Positions 45,855-56,095 of a stretch of DNA of 64,000 bases are shown here, one piece after another (position 1 is the stretch's first letter; each line of letters starts with the position of its first letter). The notes below the pieces were generated by a model. It did not search any database, was not told the DNA's origin, and saw only the letters and a program-made list of their open reading frames with translations. Position numbers and translations under genes: made by a program. The stretch comes from Buddleja alternifolia (taxonomy: Eukaryota; Streptophyta; Magnoliopsida; Lamiales; Scrophulariaceae), in the NCBI GenBank assembly GCA_019426215.1, contig CM033393.1, positions 28,336,591 through 28,400,590 on the forward strand. Direction: 5' to 3'.

Positions 45855-47594
45855 GATTCAATTAGATAATTATGTTGTACCCAAGTAAAAATTAGGACTT
45901 TAATTTTTGACTTGGCTCCCACTACATTTTTATTGCACTCCCACTGCAATAAACGAAAATCTCGTTGGAAAGATTTCATAGAGTGATTGAGTTCTTCAAA
46001 AATTTCAATGAGTTGCAATCTGTAACGATGTATGGCTCATTGGAACTTTTGAAGTGACATGCCATGTCAACCAGTCCTACTGATGATTCAATCTGCCTTT
46101 GGCTCATTGATCACTCAACCTTAGCCTGTAACGAAATATTGGTGGTGATCCATCTAAGTACTTTCCCATCAACTCCTATCGATCTAACAATTGAATCTTA
46201 TCTTGCAACCTGTAATGGTGATATGGGATAAGATTTGCTTCGACCGATGGCATCAAATGCACTTGAAGAGATATGGATTATGAATTAATGCATAACCCCC
46301 ATTAGTCGGGACGATGCCATGCATCACTCATAATCCCATCTTTTCCAAGTTTGATGGAGAGCCAGGATATCCAATATCCTTTACTTACTTAGTATTTAAA
46401 GTGGGAGAATTTTTTAAAAATTAAGGTCTCACTTTGCATATTAATTTATTACGTGCATTTATGGATTATAATCATGCATGCATAGAAAAACCTAGTTATT
46501 CTAACAACATGCATTTCCATGGACATTCTAGATTGATCTAAGCCAATAGATCAATCAAGGGGATAGGGGTCTATTATCAATCTAATTTCTAATAGATTTT
46601 CGGGCTCCGAGCTAGAAAAGGTCCTCCTCTATTTTACACAACTCAGAAAGCGCCCTATACATTATACTACCATAATTAAAAGTACAAACCGGGGGGGCAA
46701 TTGCCCAATACAACCCAGATAATACCAAAGCGATAAAACCTTAAGTCCATGGAAGCATCTACCACAACATACATCAAAGCATGTAAGTAAACTATTTAAG
46801 TTTATGTTGGTTTTAAGTTTAAAATCGAAAACAAATTCAAAAACCGATTAAATCTAATTTAATTAGAAGAGATGAATTTTGATTTCAATTTTAAAGGGAA
46901 ATAAATCCAATTTATTATTTAGGAAATAAGTCAAACCTATTCCTTATTTATTTTGGAAAAATATAATCAACCTTAAATAAATCCTATTTATTTAGTCGTC
47001 GCAAATCATAAATAAAAATCCAATTTAATTTATGATATTATTAAATCCAATTTAATATTAAAGTCAAATCCAATTTAACTTAATTAAATCCAATTTAATT
47101 TTAAGAAAAACATTTTCGGAAAAAAGAGTTTTGACAAATCACGGGTCGAATTTGTCTATTAAGGTGAAACCCTAATATTTATTAATTTATATATATATTT
47201 AAATATAGAATATATAAAAATATATATATATTAATACACTGGGCCGGGCCCAGCGCCCGTAAGCGCACGGCTAGGGCGGCAAGTTTCCGCCGCCGGGTGG
47301 CGGCGCAGACCCTCCTTTTTCCCTCTTTTTTTTTTTTTTTTTTTGTTTTTCTTTGATTACACGAATGGGGTGGTGCTTCAAAAACACATGGTGGTGCCAC
47401 CCCAATTTACCGTTGCCAACGAAGAAAAACATGTAATCATGCGACGATTTCAAGGCGATAAATATTTTCAAAATTTCAGATTTACCATCGAATATTAAAT
47501 ACATAAAATCAAATTTTATAAAAATCCAATTTTAACCAACATAATCTTAAATGCAAAAAATCATCAGATCCGTTTAAGTCGGCTCTGATACCAC
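45855..47594 (-). other. CopE leader and primer binding site
   Basis: There is no gene between gag and the primer site (TGGTATCAGAGCC complement, 47581-47593). Three related motifs, CAATCTGTAACGATG (46016-46030), AGCCTGTAACGAAAT (46123-46137) and CAACCTGTAATGGTG (46206-46220), are spaced about 83-107 bp apart near gag, the same place and spacing as the four 15-mers in CopA. AT-rich tandem segments with AATCCAATTTAATTT lie at 46850-47110. A GC-rich patch (47245-47310) and an 18-base T run (about 47327-47344) lie near the primer site; short frames at 47182-47504 come from these and are not genes. Confidence 0.7.
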
Positions 47595-49235
47595 TGTTAG
47601 GAGTCCCATATAGTAAAAACAGAGAACTGCAACGAAAAATTTGAGGATTCCAACAGGTGGATCACAAAAATAGATCTGATGATTTTTTTCATAGGTTTCG
47701 CGAAAAATTAGAACGAATAAAATTACCTTTTGATTCGTTAACTGATTCTGCAGAACAGCAATCCTCCAAGGGCTCCTGTCTCTAAAGCTTCACGCGAAAC
47801 GAACATTCCAAAGATCCCGAAACTCCTCATTTTCTTGCTAGAGTGGACGGCTAGAGAGGAGAGAGGGGAGAGAGTTCTTTTCTTTTGTGTTGTGTAATTA
47901 GCTTGTTACTTCTCTCTTAGGGTTTGTTCCATGTAGGAGCCTTTTTAAACTCAAATAGCTTGTGGAACAAGTTGGAGGCTACTCCAAACCCTAGAGTGGC
48001 AGCCCTCTTTAGGGCTTCCATGGACTGGGTGGGCTTTTAATTGGCTTGTCTAATTTCTAGCCCACCTGTATATATTTAATTTAAATCTAATTTAAATAAA
48101 ATATATATTATTAATTAATTCCAATTAATTAATATGCTAATTAACTAATTTAATTTAATCTAATTAAATTAACTATTTAATTAATTGATTTAATCTAATT
48201 AAATCAATCAGTCCATTTAATTCTTTCTAAAAGATTTACACAAAAGATACATCCCGTTCGTTTCTTATAGTGCGACTCTTTAGGTTCGTCTCAATTGGAA
48301 AAGGGAGGAATTACCTGAGAATGTGATTGTCACCTAGCCAGACCCGTGGACTCACATCGTAACCCAATTGAGTACGAAATGAATGAATCATTTTACGAAC
48401 CTCTTGATCATAAATGCCGTATGAGTATAAGCCCTTCACTGACGTATCCCGATCAAGTGAGAGTCATGGAAAATGTCAAACTCACTAAACTTGATACTGT
48501 GCATTAGATTATAGCATAATAAAATTACTAAACTACCCTCAATGTCCCACATGAGTTAGTTGTTTATGCTTTGGCCAAAGACTTATAATTTGATTAGCCT
48601 ATAATCGCACAGGATACTTTTTCGTTTACTATCGAGACAGTGAATCCCATCTTGGCGATCACTGATCAACTGCTACTTGTCTCATTGATAACGCACTTCG
48701 AGGTCGATCCCACCGACAGGTGATATGGGCCTAACTACTCTAGTAACCGATCCAATAATACAAGCACATTGATCATGAACCCTCAGGTCTAAGGCTCATG
48801 CATACTATTATGATCAGTAATCCAATTATTGACAGTCACTGAGTAAACGAGCCATGTTTGAATATGTCAATTCCATTGACATATCTATGATACCTGCTCC
48901 CACTATCCCTATAGTGTTCGATTGGCACTCATCGATAGAGCATGTGTCATACAAGTCGAATTTTAATGCCCAATCAAGATTCTTTGACTTGCGAACCCTT
49001 TTAAGTGATAAGGTGTAAGACTCTTCCTATGCCACGTCTTTATTCCATAAAGGGCAAAGAGTCAAACCTTTATTCACATGGACTATATGTTCAATACTTA
49101 CTTAGATGCCGTAAAGATTTATATGAACAAAATATAAATGCCTTTAATAATTTCTTCTCAATAGTTTGTACAACATAATAAGATACCCTAATCTAACTAT
49201 TTGTCCTCATTAGCATCTAGGGCATATACCTAACA
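47595..49235 (-). repeat. CopE 5' LTR
   Basis: It is 1641 bp; on the minus strand it starts TGTTAGGTATATGCCC at 49235 and ends CTCCTAACA at 47595, one base from the primer site. It matches 40254-41916 throughout, apart from substitutions and the 22-bp indel. Confidence 0.9.
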
Positions 49236-49898
49236 CTGATCATGGTCAATAACTACTATAAGAAGAGGGATAATAACAGATTCATCTTCAAAGACAAAGT
49301 CTCTAACCTTATCCTCCCCCTCAAACTCAATATCTTCAAATAACCGGGCATTTTCCATCTCAAAGAATGTTCTAAATGTGGGATCATAAAACTTAAACCT
49401 CTGTGATCTTTCAGAGTATCCAACATAGTATTAGTTGACCGTTCTTGAGTCCAATTTCCTTTCGCTCGGCCTGTAAGGCATTGCCTCAGCTGGATAACCC
49501 CAAATGTGTAAATGCTTTAACGCAAGTTTCTTACCCGTCCATAGTTCCTAAGGGGTGTTGGAACTCTATTCAAAACATAAACTGTGGTCTTAAGTGTTTC
49601 TCCCCAGAGTGTCATTTAGTGCCATGCGAATCAACGTGCAGGGTTTCATTAAGCAAGGTACCGTATCAAGCATATATATGTTATCACATCCTGATAAAGT
49701 ACTGGATCCGATAAGTTTAGAATCATAATAGTGACGACATCCATTGTGACCACATGAACAAACATTTCCTTCTTTGTCCAAAACACAAATGGAAATTAAG
49801 TTTCGTCTAAATGACAGAACAACATATGTCTCATACAAGTCTAAACATAGTCCACTCTTAAGCGACAACCTAAATGTCCCTATTGCTTCAACCTCCAC
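49236..49898 (-). pseudogene. CopD protease-region and integrase remnant, with large internal deletion
   Basis: The minus-strand frame from 49898 gives VEAIGTFRLSLKSGLCLDLY and FRRNLISICVLDKEG, the region after the protease active site, then CDNIYMLDTV. It passes at about 49620 almost directly into TLWGETLKTTVYVLNRVP, which belongs near the end of the integrase core. The GAG-pre-integrase domain and the catalytic core are therefore missing. The remainder to 49236 is the integrase C-terminal region and continues at 40248 beyond CopE. Confidence 0.8.
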
Positions 49899-50690
49899 TG
49901 AATTTCAATTCCCCATATAGATGAATCTTTCAGCATCACTTGGATTTCGGCAACTCAGGTAGCCTTTTCTTTATACGCCAAGCGTGATATTTGGCACAGT
50001 CTTTCTTGACATGAGAACTATCCTTACAGAAGAAGCATAATGTATCTAAATTGGGTCCATTAGACTTCTTTAGTTGCTTATGGGTCTGAGACCGCAGTTT
50101 CCTTACCCTTTCTTTCCTTGTTAATGCCTGAGGAGGACACCAAATGAGCACTTTCAACCCTTTCATGCCTCAACCTCTCTTCCTCTTGCACACAAAGCGA
50201 AATGAGCTCATTAACAGTCCATTTCTCCTTTTGGCAGTTATAATTGACCACAAATTGACTGAATTGTGCAGGAAGAGATATCAAAACTAAATGCACGAGC
50301 AAATCATCCGACAACTCTACCTTAAGTGCTTTCAGTTTGGATACCAAATGAGACATCTCTAGGATGTACTCCCTTATGTTACTTTTGTTTTTATACTTCA
50401 TGGAAACAAGACCGCGCAAAATGATTTTGGAATTGCACGCTTTATGATCATAAGCGTTTTTCAAGCTCCCCAAGGAACGCCTTAGCATTAGTCTCCTCAA
50501 ACATTGTGCCCCTGAATGATTCTAGAATTGCACGCTTTATGATCATAAGACTCATTCGGTTTGAGCAGTCCCACCTCTTGATTTCCCTCTTATGATCAGA
50601 GGTATTTTTAGCCGGATGATCAGCGGGACGCGGCTCCCTGAGTGCAAGGTCTAGATCCATGCAACCGAGAACAATCATAACGTTCTCTTT
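49899..50690 (-). pseudogene. CopD gag with a templated 25-bp duplication
   Basis: In minus-strand order: MDLDLALREPRPAD (from about 50660), NRMSLMIIKRAILESFRG, then after a disturbed segment LVSMKYKNKSNIREYILEMS, LVHLVLISLPAQFSQFVVNY, and a CCHC knuckle CFFCKDSSHVKKDC (about 50045-50004). The disturbed segment contains an exact 25-bp copy of 50525-50549 at 50430-50454, replacing normal Gag codons. Frames change there and near the knuckle. This Gag type (UBN2-like) matches the RT lineage of CopD. Confidence 0.83.
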
Positions 50691-52645
50691 CTAGTCCTTA
50701 AAATTGGTGTCGGTTAAGCACCAGCCAGAATGGAGTTGAGATTGGCAGATACAGATGCGGTGGAAGTATTAACTGAATTGAGAACAAAATAACCAAATAA
50801 GCTCACATAAATTGAAACTTTAAGCAAATAACTGTAAATAGATTCAAAATGACAAACCCCATCACAAGAAAATCGGTATAACATTGATTCTAGTCTTTGG
50901 ACAAAGAAACAATTTATAAGTGATTTTCTTGGCGTAGCGGTCTAACATTGATAATAAAATTCAGTCAGATGTCAAGCCTTTCTTTGGACCGACTTAACAC
51001 CCACACGGACACCTAATAATTATCACATGTTTACCACCACACATGTGTTTGAATCTCAGCCAAACAATAATAACCTTCCTTTGGGCCGGTTATTATCCGC
51101 ATAAAAATCACACACACAAACACTTTAGTATTTCGTACTCGAATAATCTACACAAAAGAGGTTACTTTGGTAACATATTGTTTCAATTAATCGATTTGAA
51201 GTACCAAGCATGCTTAAAATTAAGCAACCTTAGATCATTAAGAATCAAATCATAAATTTCAAATTTCAATTTTTTTTTAAACGGTCAACAATCAACGGTC
51301 AATAAGCTTGACAATTTTGACTTTATAGACCACAAATGACAAGCTTTCACACCAATGAAAATGAAAGAGAGAGGCGGTGGAAAACAAATTGTGCCACGCA
51401 TTGCCAAAGTAAAGGATTATTCATTGAATTATCAAAAACCTTATCATCATAATTCATTGAATTATCAAAAACCTTATCATCATGATTCATTGAATTATCA
51501 AAAAAATCATATCATCATAATTCATTGAATTATCAAAAAACCTTATCATCATAATTCATTGAATTATCAAAAACCTTATCATCTTAATTCATTGAATTAT
51601 CAAAAACCTTATCATCATAATTCATTGAATTATCAAAAACCTTATCATCATAATTCATTGAATTATCAAAAAAACCTTATCATCATAATTCATTGAATTA
51701 TCAAAAAACCTTATCATCATAATTCATTGAATTATCAAAAAACCTTATCATCATAATTCATTGAATTATCGAAAAACCTTATCATCATAATTCATTGAAT
51801 TATCAAAAACCTTATCATCATAACACACAAGCATCCATCTGATTCATTGAATCATGATTATAGGAGAAACTTCATGAATATTCAAACCTTTCATGATAAT
51901 TATGGGAATATGCATAGGAAAGAAAACAAAACCTTACAAAATCAACACCATAGATATTCTCTTCAGGTAATTAAACACATTCATATATGTATTTATGTAC
52001 GCATATATATGAGCATGAAGGCTTTAAACAAGCAGGCTAAAAATATTCTTCATTATTATCTTAATCACCGCCATGATCAATATCTTGCAGCAACAATTAA
52101 AAAAATTCCCAACCAATTCATCTTCTTTCTTTAATGTAAAACACATACACACTTATATATGTATAATATAATAACAGCATATGCCATAAAGCCATAACAA
52201 CATAGAGACATGTAAACCTCCAAGAAAAAGATCATAAATCCATCTACTTTCATTAGTTAGGCGGTGGCAGAGAGAAAACAAAATTCATCCATATTCTTAA
52301 TGATGAAGGCAAACACGGCACCGCCTTAAGCTTCAAATAGCAACATGACGCATCTTCAATCCTCTTCACACATAATATACATATAAATGCATATATCACA
52401 AAACCAAAACAATAACTATTCATCTCATTAGAAATACATGCACTAATTGAAACAAATCCAAATTTCAATTCATAAGTTTGATGAATCATCTTCACCACAT
52501 ACCATAGAAACACCATGAATAGTGGCTTATACGGAAACTGAAATTGATTCATCAAGGTCATATAATCGCAGCGGAAACCAAAATTTTCATGGATTCGATT
52601 GAAGGTTTGAAAATTAATCGGAAAACCATGAGTTCTTCAATCTGG
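50691..52645 (-). other. CopD leader region
   Basis: Nearly 2 kb between the primer site and gag with no supportable gene. It is AT-rich and contains the minisatellite at 51416-51822. The long plus- and minus-strand frames here (51043-51255, 51847-52134, 52253-52561) have no recognisable product and lie in what is untranslated leader by position. Confidence 0.7.
51416..51822. repeat. Minisatellite, about 12 copies of a ~33-bp unit
   Basis: The unit begins ATTCATTGAATTATCAAAAA and ends CCTTATCATCATA. Twelve copies follow head to tail from about 51416, differing mainly in the length of the A run (5 to 7) and single substitutions; copy 3 has AATCATATC in place of CCTTATC. A thirteenth degenerate half-copy is at 51842-51855. 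There are no unique spacers, so this is not a CRISPR array. It lies in the leader of CopD. Confidence 0.93.
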
Positions 52646-52657
52646 GCTCTGATACCA
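52646..52657 (-). other. CopD primer binding site (initiator tRNA-Met)
   Basis: GCTCTGATACCA on the plus strand is the complement of TGGTATCAGAGC, two bases from the 5' LTR at 52660. Confidence 0.9.
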
Positions 52658-52659
52658 CT

Positions 52660-53157
52660 TGATAGAAATGAATTGATTGCCCTGAATCTTTGAACGTCAT
52701 GATAATCATGTAAGAAACTATAAGCTAGAAGCATACCTAAATCCATAGCGATGAATTTCACCGAATGATTATGTCTTCCACTTGAACGTATGCCATAACC
52801 TTTCTTCAGACGATGGGATTCCAGAGAGAAAGAGGCTTTATGAGCCGAGGAGTTCTAATTATGCCGTACGTTAAATGGGGACCATAACCCCTATATATAG
52901 ATGAAGTAGGACTTATTTGCAAATCAGCCCAACATAAATTACAATTCAGTTCTCACGGTTTCTACACATTTTAAATAGGACCCCATACCCAATAAGATGA
53001 CTTGGGCCTATAAAACTTAATTGGATCATTTAATCAAAGCCCAAAATGTATTTAATATATGATATATAATTCAAACTGTAGTGCACACATGTTTGCGTAC
53101 CTGAATGCGTATGATTGTGATATGCACATAATATAAATCCACCAAATAATTTCAACA
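52660..53157 (-). repeat. CopD 5' LTR
   Basis: It is 498 bp; on the minus strand it starts TGTTGAAATTATTTGG at 53157 and ends CATTTCTATCA at 52660. It has a TATATATAG box near 52894. It is followed on the right by the duplication aatag and then LINE sequence. Confidence 0.9.
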
Positions 53158-53162
53158 AATAG

Positions 53163-54545
53163 ATCATCCTTTTGAGATGGTAAGTGAGGTGTTGTAATTT
53201 GCCCATTTCTATCCGCAAAGGTTTGAGTCCCAATAGCTATTCACAATATGTTGCGCGTCCTCCTCGGATAAAGGTCGGTTCATATCTTTGCTGAAGTTAG
53301 ACTCGTAGCGACACATCTTGCTAAAAGCGAATAGTGCTTCTGTTTTATATTTTCTATTTTATATGTTCGGCAATCACAGGAAGCTCTGCTACTTTTTCAG
53401 GTATGTGACGTTGCACTTTTGGGACGTGCACAATTACGAAGAACATGTTTGTGTTGAACCACTTACTCCCAAAGTTTATCATCGTTTTTGATAACTTGCC
53501 TCGATCATTTCCATAGAAAAGCGAGGTTAGTCTCCTGAGTTCTATGAACTCCAAGACTGCCTCGGTTAATGGTTTGGAAAATTTGATACCAAGCTACTAG
53601 CTGAGTTTTCTTAGTATCTTCTGAGCCACCCCAGAAGAAACGACTATTAGCCTTGTCCACCGCATCGCAGATGTTGACCGGGAGCTTTGTAGTCTACATA
53701 TAGTAATACGGGAGGGTAGAAGTGACCGTCCTAATCAAAGTAGCTTGGCCAGCAAGCGATAATTGTTTGCCTTTCCAACCTTTTTACTTCTTTTTAACTC
53801 TCTCCACTATGATGTTAAAATCTCTTTTTTAAGATCCGAGGGTGCTGCAGAGGACCTCTTAAATATTTGCCCATGTTTTTAATGATTCCAAGATTGGCCT
53901 GACGACTAATGTGTCTCGCTACATCGCACGAAACATTAGTAGAAAGGCATATGCTTGACTTATGGGAGTTCCCAAATTGTCCGAACATATTATAGTACAT
54001 TCACATAAACTTGCCTATATGAGGTCATCAACGAACATCAAATGTGAGACTCGAGGCTCTGTTTTAGAGCTTGGGATCGCCCTCCAACGTTTGCTCTCAA
54101 CTGTCCGGTTAATGAGCACACCTAGTTTCTCAATACAAAAGATAAGAAGGCAAGGAGAGGGGATCACCTTGTCTTAGTCCTTGTTTAGGATTGATATACT
54201 TCATTGCCTTGCCATTCCAAATAAGGGATAGTTGAGCAATGGAAGTGCAATTCATAACGAGTCTATTCCAAGTCGTGGGGAAACATTCCTGTCAGAACAT
54301 TAGCCAAGAATGTCCAGTCAATCTTATTATAAATAAGCTTTTCTGAAATTAATTTTGATTATAAAAAAACCTTTTTTACGCCTTGCCACCCGCATGTTAT
54401 GAATAATTTTCTGTGTCACAATAATATTGTCCATAGTTTGTAGCCCCTTTATAAAGCTATTTTGGGTTTGGGGAACAATGTCATTCATAAAAAAATTTAA
54501 TCGATTATATCTCATCGGCACTCCCACATCACCACTGAGATGCAC
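53163..54545 (-). pseudogene. LINE fragment 1: L1-type reverse transcriptase
   Basis: On the minus strand, from the right: QNSFIKGLQTMDNIIVTQKI and a following FFIIKINFRKAYL block (RT domain), then GLRQGDPLS near 54165 and HLMFVDDLI with FVDD at 54024-54035 (the catalytic [FY]xDD box). Next come LSLAGQATLIRTVTSTLPYY near 53760, the FFWGG motif near 53640 and LVAWYQIFQTINRG. Stops and frameshifts are frequent. The upstream endonuclease and ORF1 are not seen right of 54545, so the copy is 5'-truncated or rearranged there. Its 3' part continues at 25058 beyond CopD. Confidence 0.87.
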
Positions 54546-56095
54546 AAGTTACTCACCCTACCTTGGACAATCCAAATCATGCATATATGAAGGGAGGCAG
54601 ATCAATTGACAGATCATCTTACAAAAGTCGGATTACTTCAGCCTATGCATATAATCAGCCAAACGGACCGGAAGATGAATGAATTGTTGGAAAAAGACAA
54701 GGCTGAACCACTTGGCCTTGCAACATAACTATAGACCTGGGTTTGTCGTGCTAAGTTACTAGAGTAGCACTCATCTCCTTGGAAACAAAAATTCTTGGAA
54801 ACAAAAAAAAAGAAAAAAAAAAGGACAAATTGATTTATTATTTCCTCTTACCGTTATTACAGTAATCTCGCCCAGGCTTACAATTAGGCATTATTGGACG
54901 AAATTCATAGCAAAGTGCAATATTACAAATGAAACTTGTAAATTCTAATTGAGCTATTTCTTTTAGCCGGCCTTTTTGTGAACTCGAATAGGAACCGAGT
55001 CTCTGTCAAATCTGCCAAATCCTTGTTATGGAAACATAGGAGAACCTGCAAACAAAAATAACAAGTCCAGTTAATTTAGAAAGATACTTGGCTGAGCCGG
55101 ATGAAACGCACTAAGTGCCCATTAAGACAACTCGGCCCAAAATCATAATTTCGATTAATATCACACTTAAATTCCAAAAAACAAAATAAAAATATTCAAA
55201 TTGGGAAATACACTTTTATCGTTCTTGAAAAGTGAAAAGTACAATTTTTAATTGAAATATGCAGGGACTGATTTGTAAATGAAGAATTTTGAATGTTTGT
55301 TAAAGTTGATTAGTTAGTTAGCTGGAAGGGTAATTCTGTAATTGTATAAGCTAGCTTAGTTAATACGCAGTCTTCCTTGTATAAATAGAAAGATCCCAAT
55401 TTAGAAACTGTACAACACATTTCATTTTCCTCTCTGCTAAATAAAGTAATGAAGATATTTCTTTTCCTCCATTGCTGCCATTGTTGGTTTCTTGAGGTTT
55501 AACATTTTTTATGATAATTTTTCAGTTCGACTTGGGTAAGTTATAAGGCACTTGTAAAAAAGAAAAAACCATTATTTTGTTTAAATTAAAAAAAAAAAAG
55601 GAAGAAAATCTTGATTATGATTAGATAATGGTAAAACTATATAGAAGTTAATTAAATACGAGAAGGTGAAACAAAAAAGGATAAAAAATTAATTCATCTT
55701 AAAACCCATTTATAATAAATTACTTCAAGAAAACCCCAAATTAAATTAGGTTTTGATTGCAAAATCACCCCATGAACCCATCACTATCACGTTGAGGCTA
55801 TAGTCAAAAACCTATTATATCATTTTCATGACATCATCATAATCCATTAACAGTTAACACCATAAGGGGTATGTGCAAGACGTTCTAACCTCAAACACTG
55901 TAGGTATAAATTTGGAAAAAAACAAGAAATACTGTAGTTGGACCAATTTTTTGAAGATTTTATTGTAATTTACTCAACATATATAATGTCATTGGCAAGT
56001 AATCAAAACGCGTTTAAGAACACAAGTACACACATATATAGTCGAAACCATAGAAATATATAACACAGTGCATATTATTCTTTAACCTGAATGAG
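54546..56095. other. AT-rich intergenic region
   Basis: No gene can be supported. It contains A-rich runs (54805-54823, 55590-55602) and a possible terminal exon on the minus strand (about 55047-54925: acceptor TTTTTGTTTGCAG, then 40 open codons to a TAA) whose other exons I cannot find. It also holds the LTR-like block at 55293-55506. 55700-56090 is plain AT-rich DNA 3' of the P450 gene. Confidence 0.5.
55293..55506 (+). mobile_element. Probable solo LTR remnant of a short copia family
   Basis: It has an LTR-like layout: TGTTTGTTAAAGTTG start, TATAAATAG at about 55379, CTGTACAACACATTTC, an AATAAAG signal near 55441, and a TTTAACA end. No clean 5-bp duplication flanks it, so the boundaries are uncertain. 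Confidence 0.35.

Larger units (their letters stand above)
40254..49235 (-). mobile_element. CopE: full-length Ty1/copia element in CopD
   Basis: LTRs 40254-41916 and 47595-49235 are flanked by ctgat at 40249-40253 and 49236-49240. On the minus strand the order is 5' LTR (right), primer site GCTCTGATACCA complement at 47582-47593, 1.7-kb leader, gag, protease, integrase, RT, RNase H, polypurine tract GCCAGTGGGAGAT complement at 41917-41929, and 3' LTR (left). The gag and pol are close relatives of CopA. Stops, frameshifts and lost active-site residues show it is dead. It interrupts CopD between the integrase remnant and RT. Confidence 0.93.
25064..53157 (-). mobile_element. CopD: Ty1/copia element split by SirC and CopE
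   Basis: Two LTRs of 498 bp each (25064-25561 and 52660-53157) face the same way on the minus strand and are bordered by aatag at 25059-25063 and 53158-53162. Between them, after removing SirC (26190-38666) and CopE (40254-49235), lie in minus-strand order the primer site, a leader with a minisatellite, gag, a shortened protease/integrase, RT and RNase H. The nearest relatives by motif are copia elements with DHWKAAKRVMRYLQ and the SKHIDIKFLVVK block. Deletions, frameshifts and stops make it inactive. Confidence 0.9.

Noticed and set aside
47182..47504. Minus-strand frames next to the GC-rich patch in the CopE leader
   Set aside because: They arise from the T-run and GC-rich patch between the 5' LTR and gag and have no domain or homology.
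51416..51822. Regular ~33-bp repeats that could suggest a CRISPR array
   Set aside because: Copies are strictly tandem with no unique spacers, and the context is a plant retrotransposon leader; it is a minisatellite.
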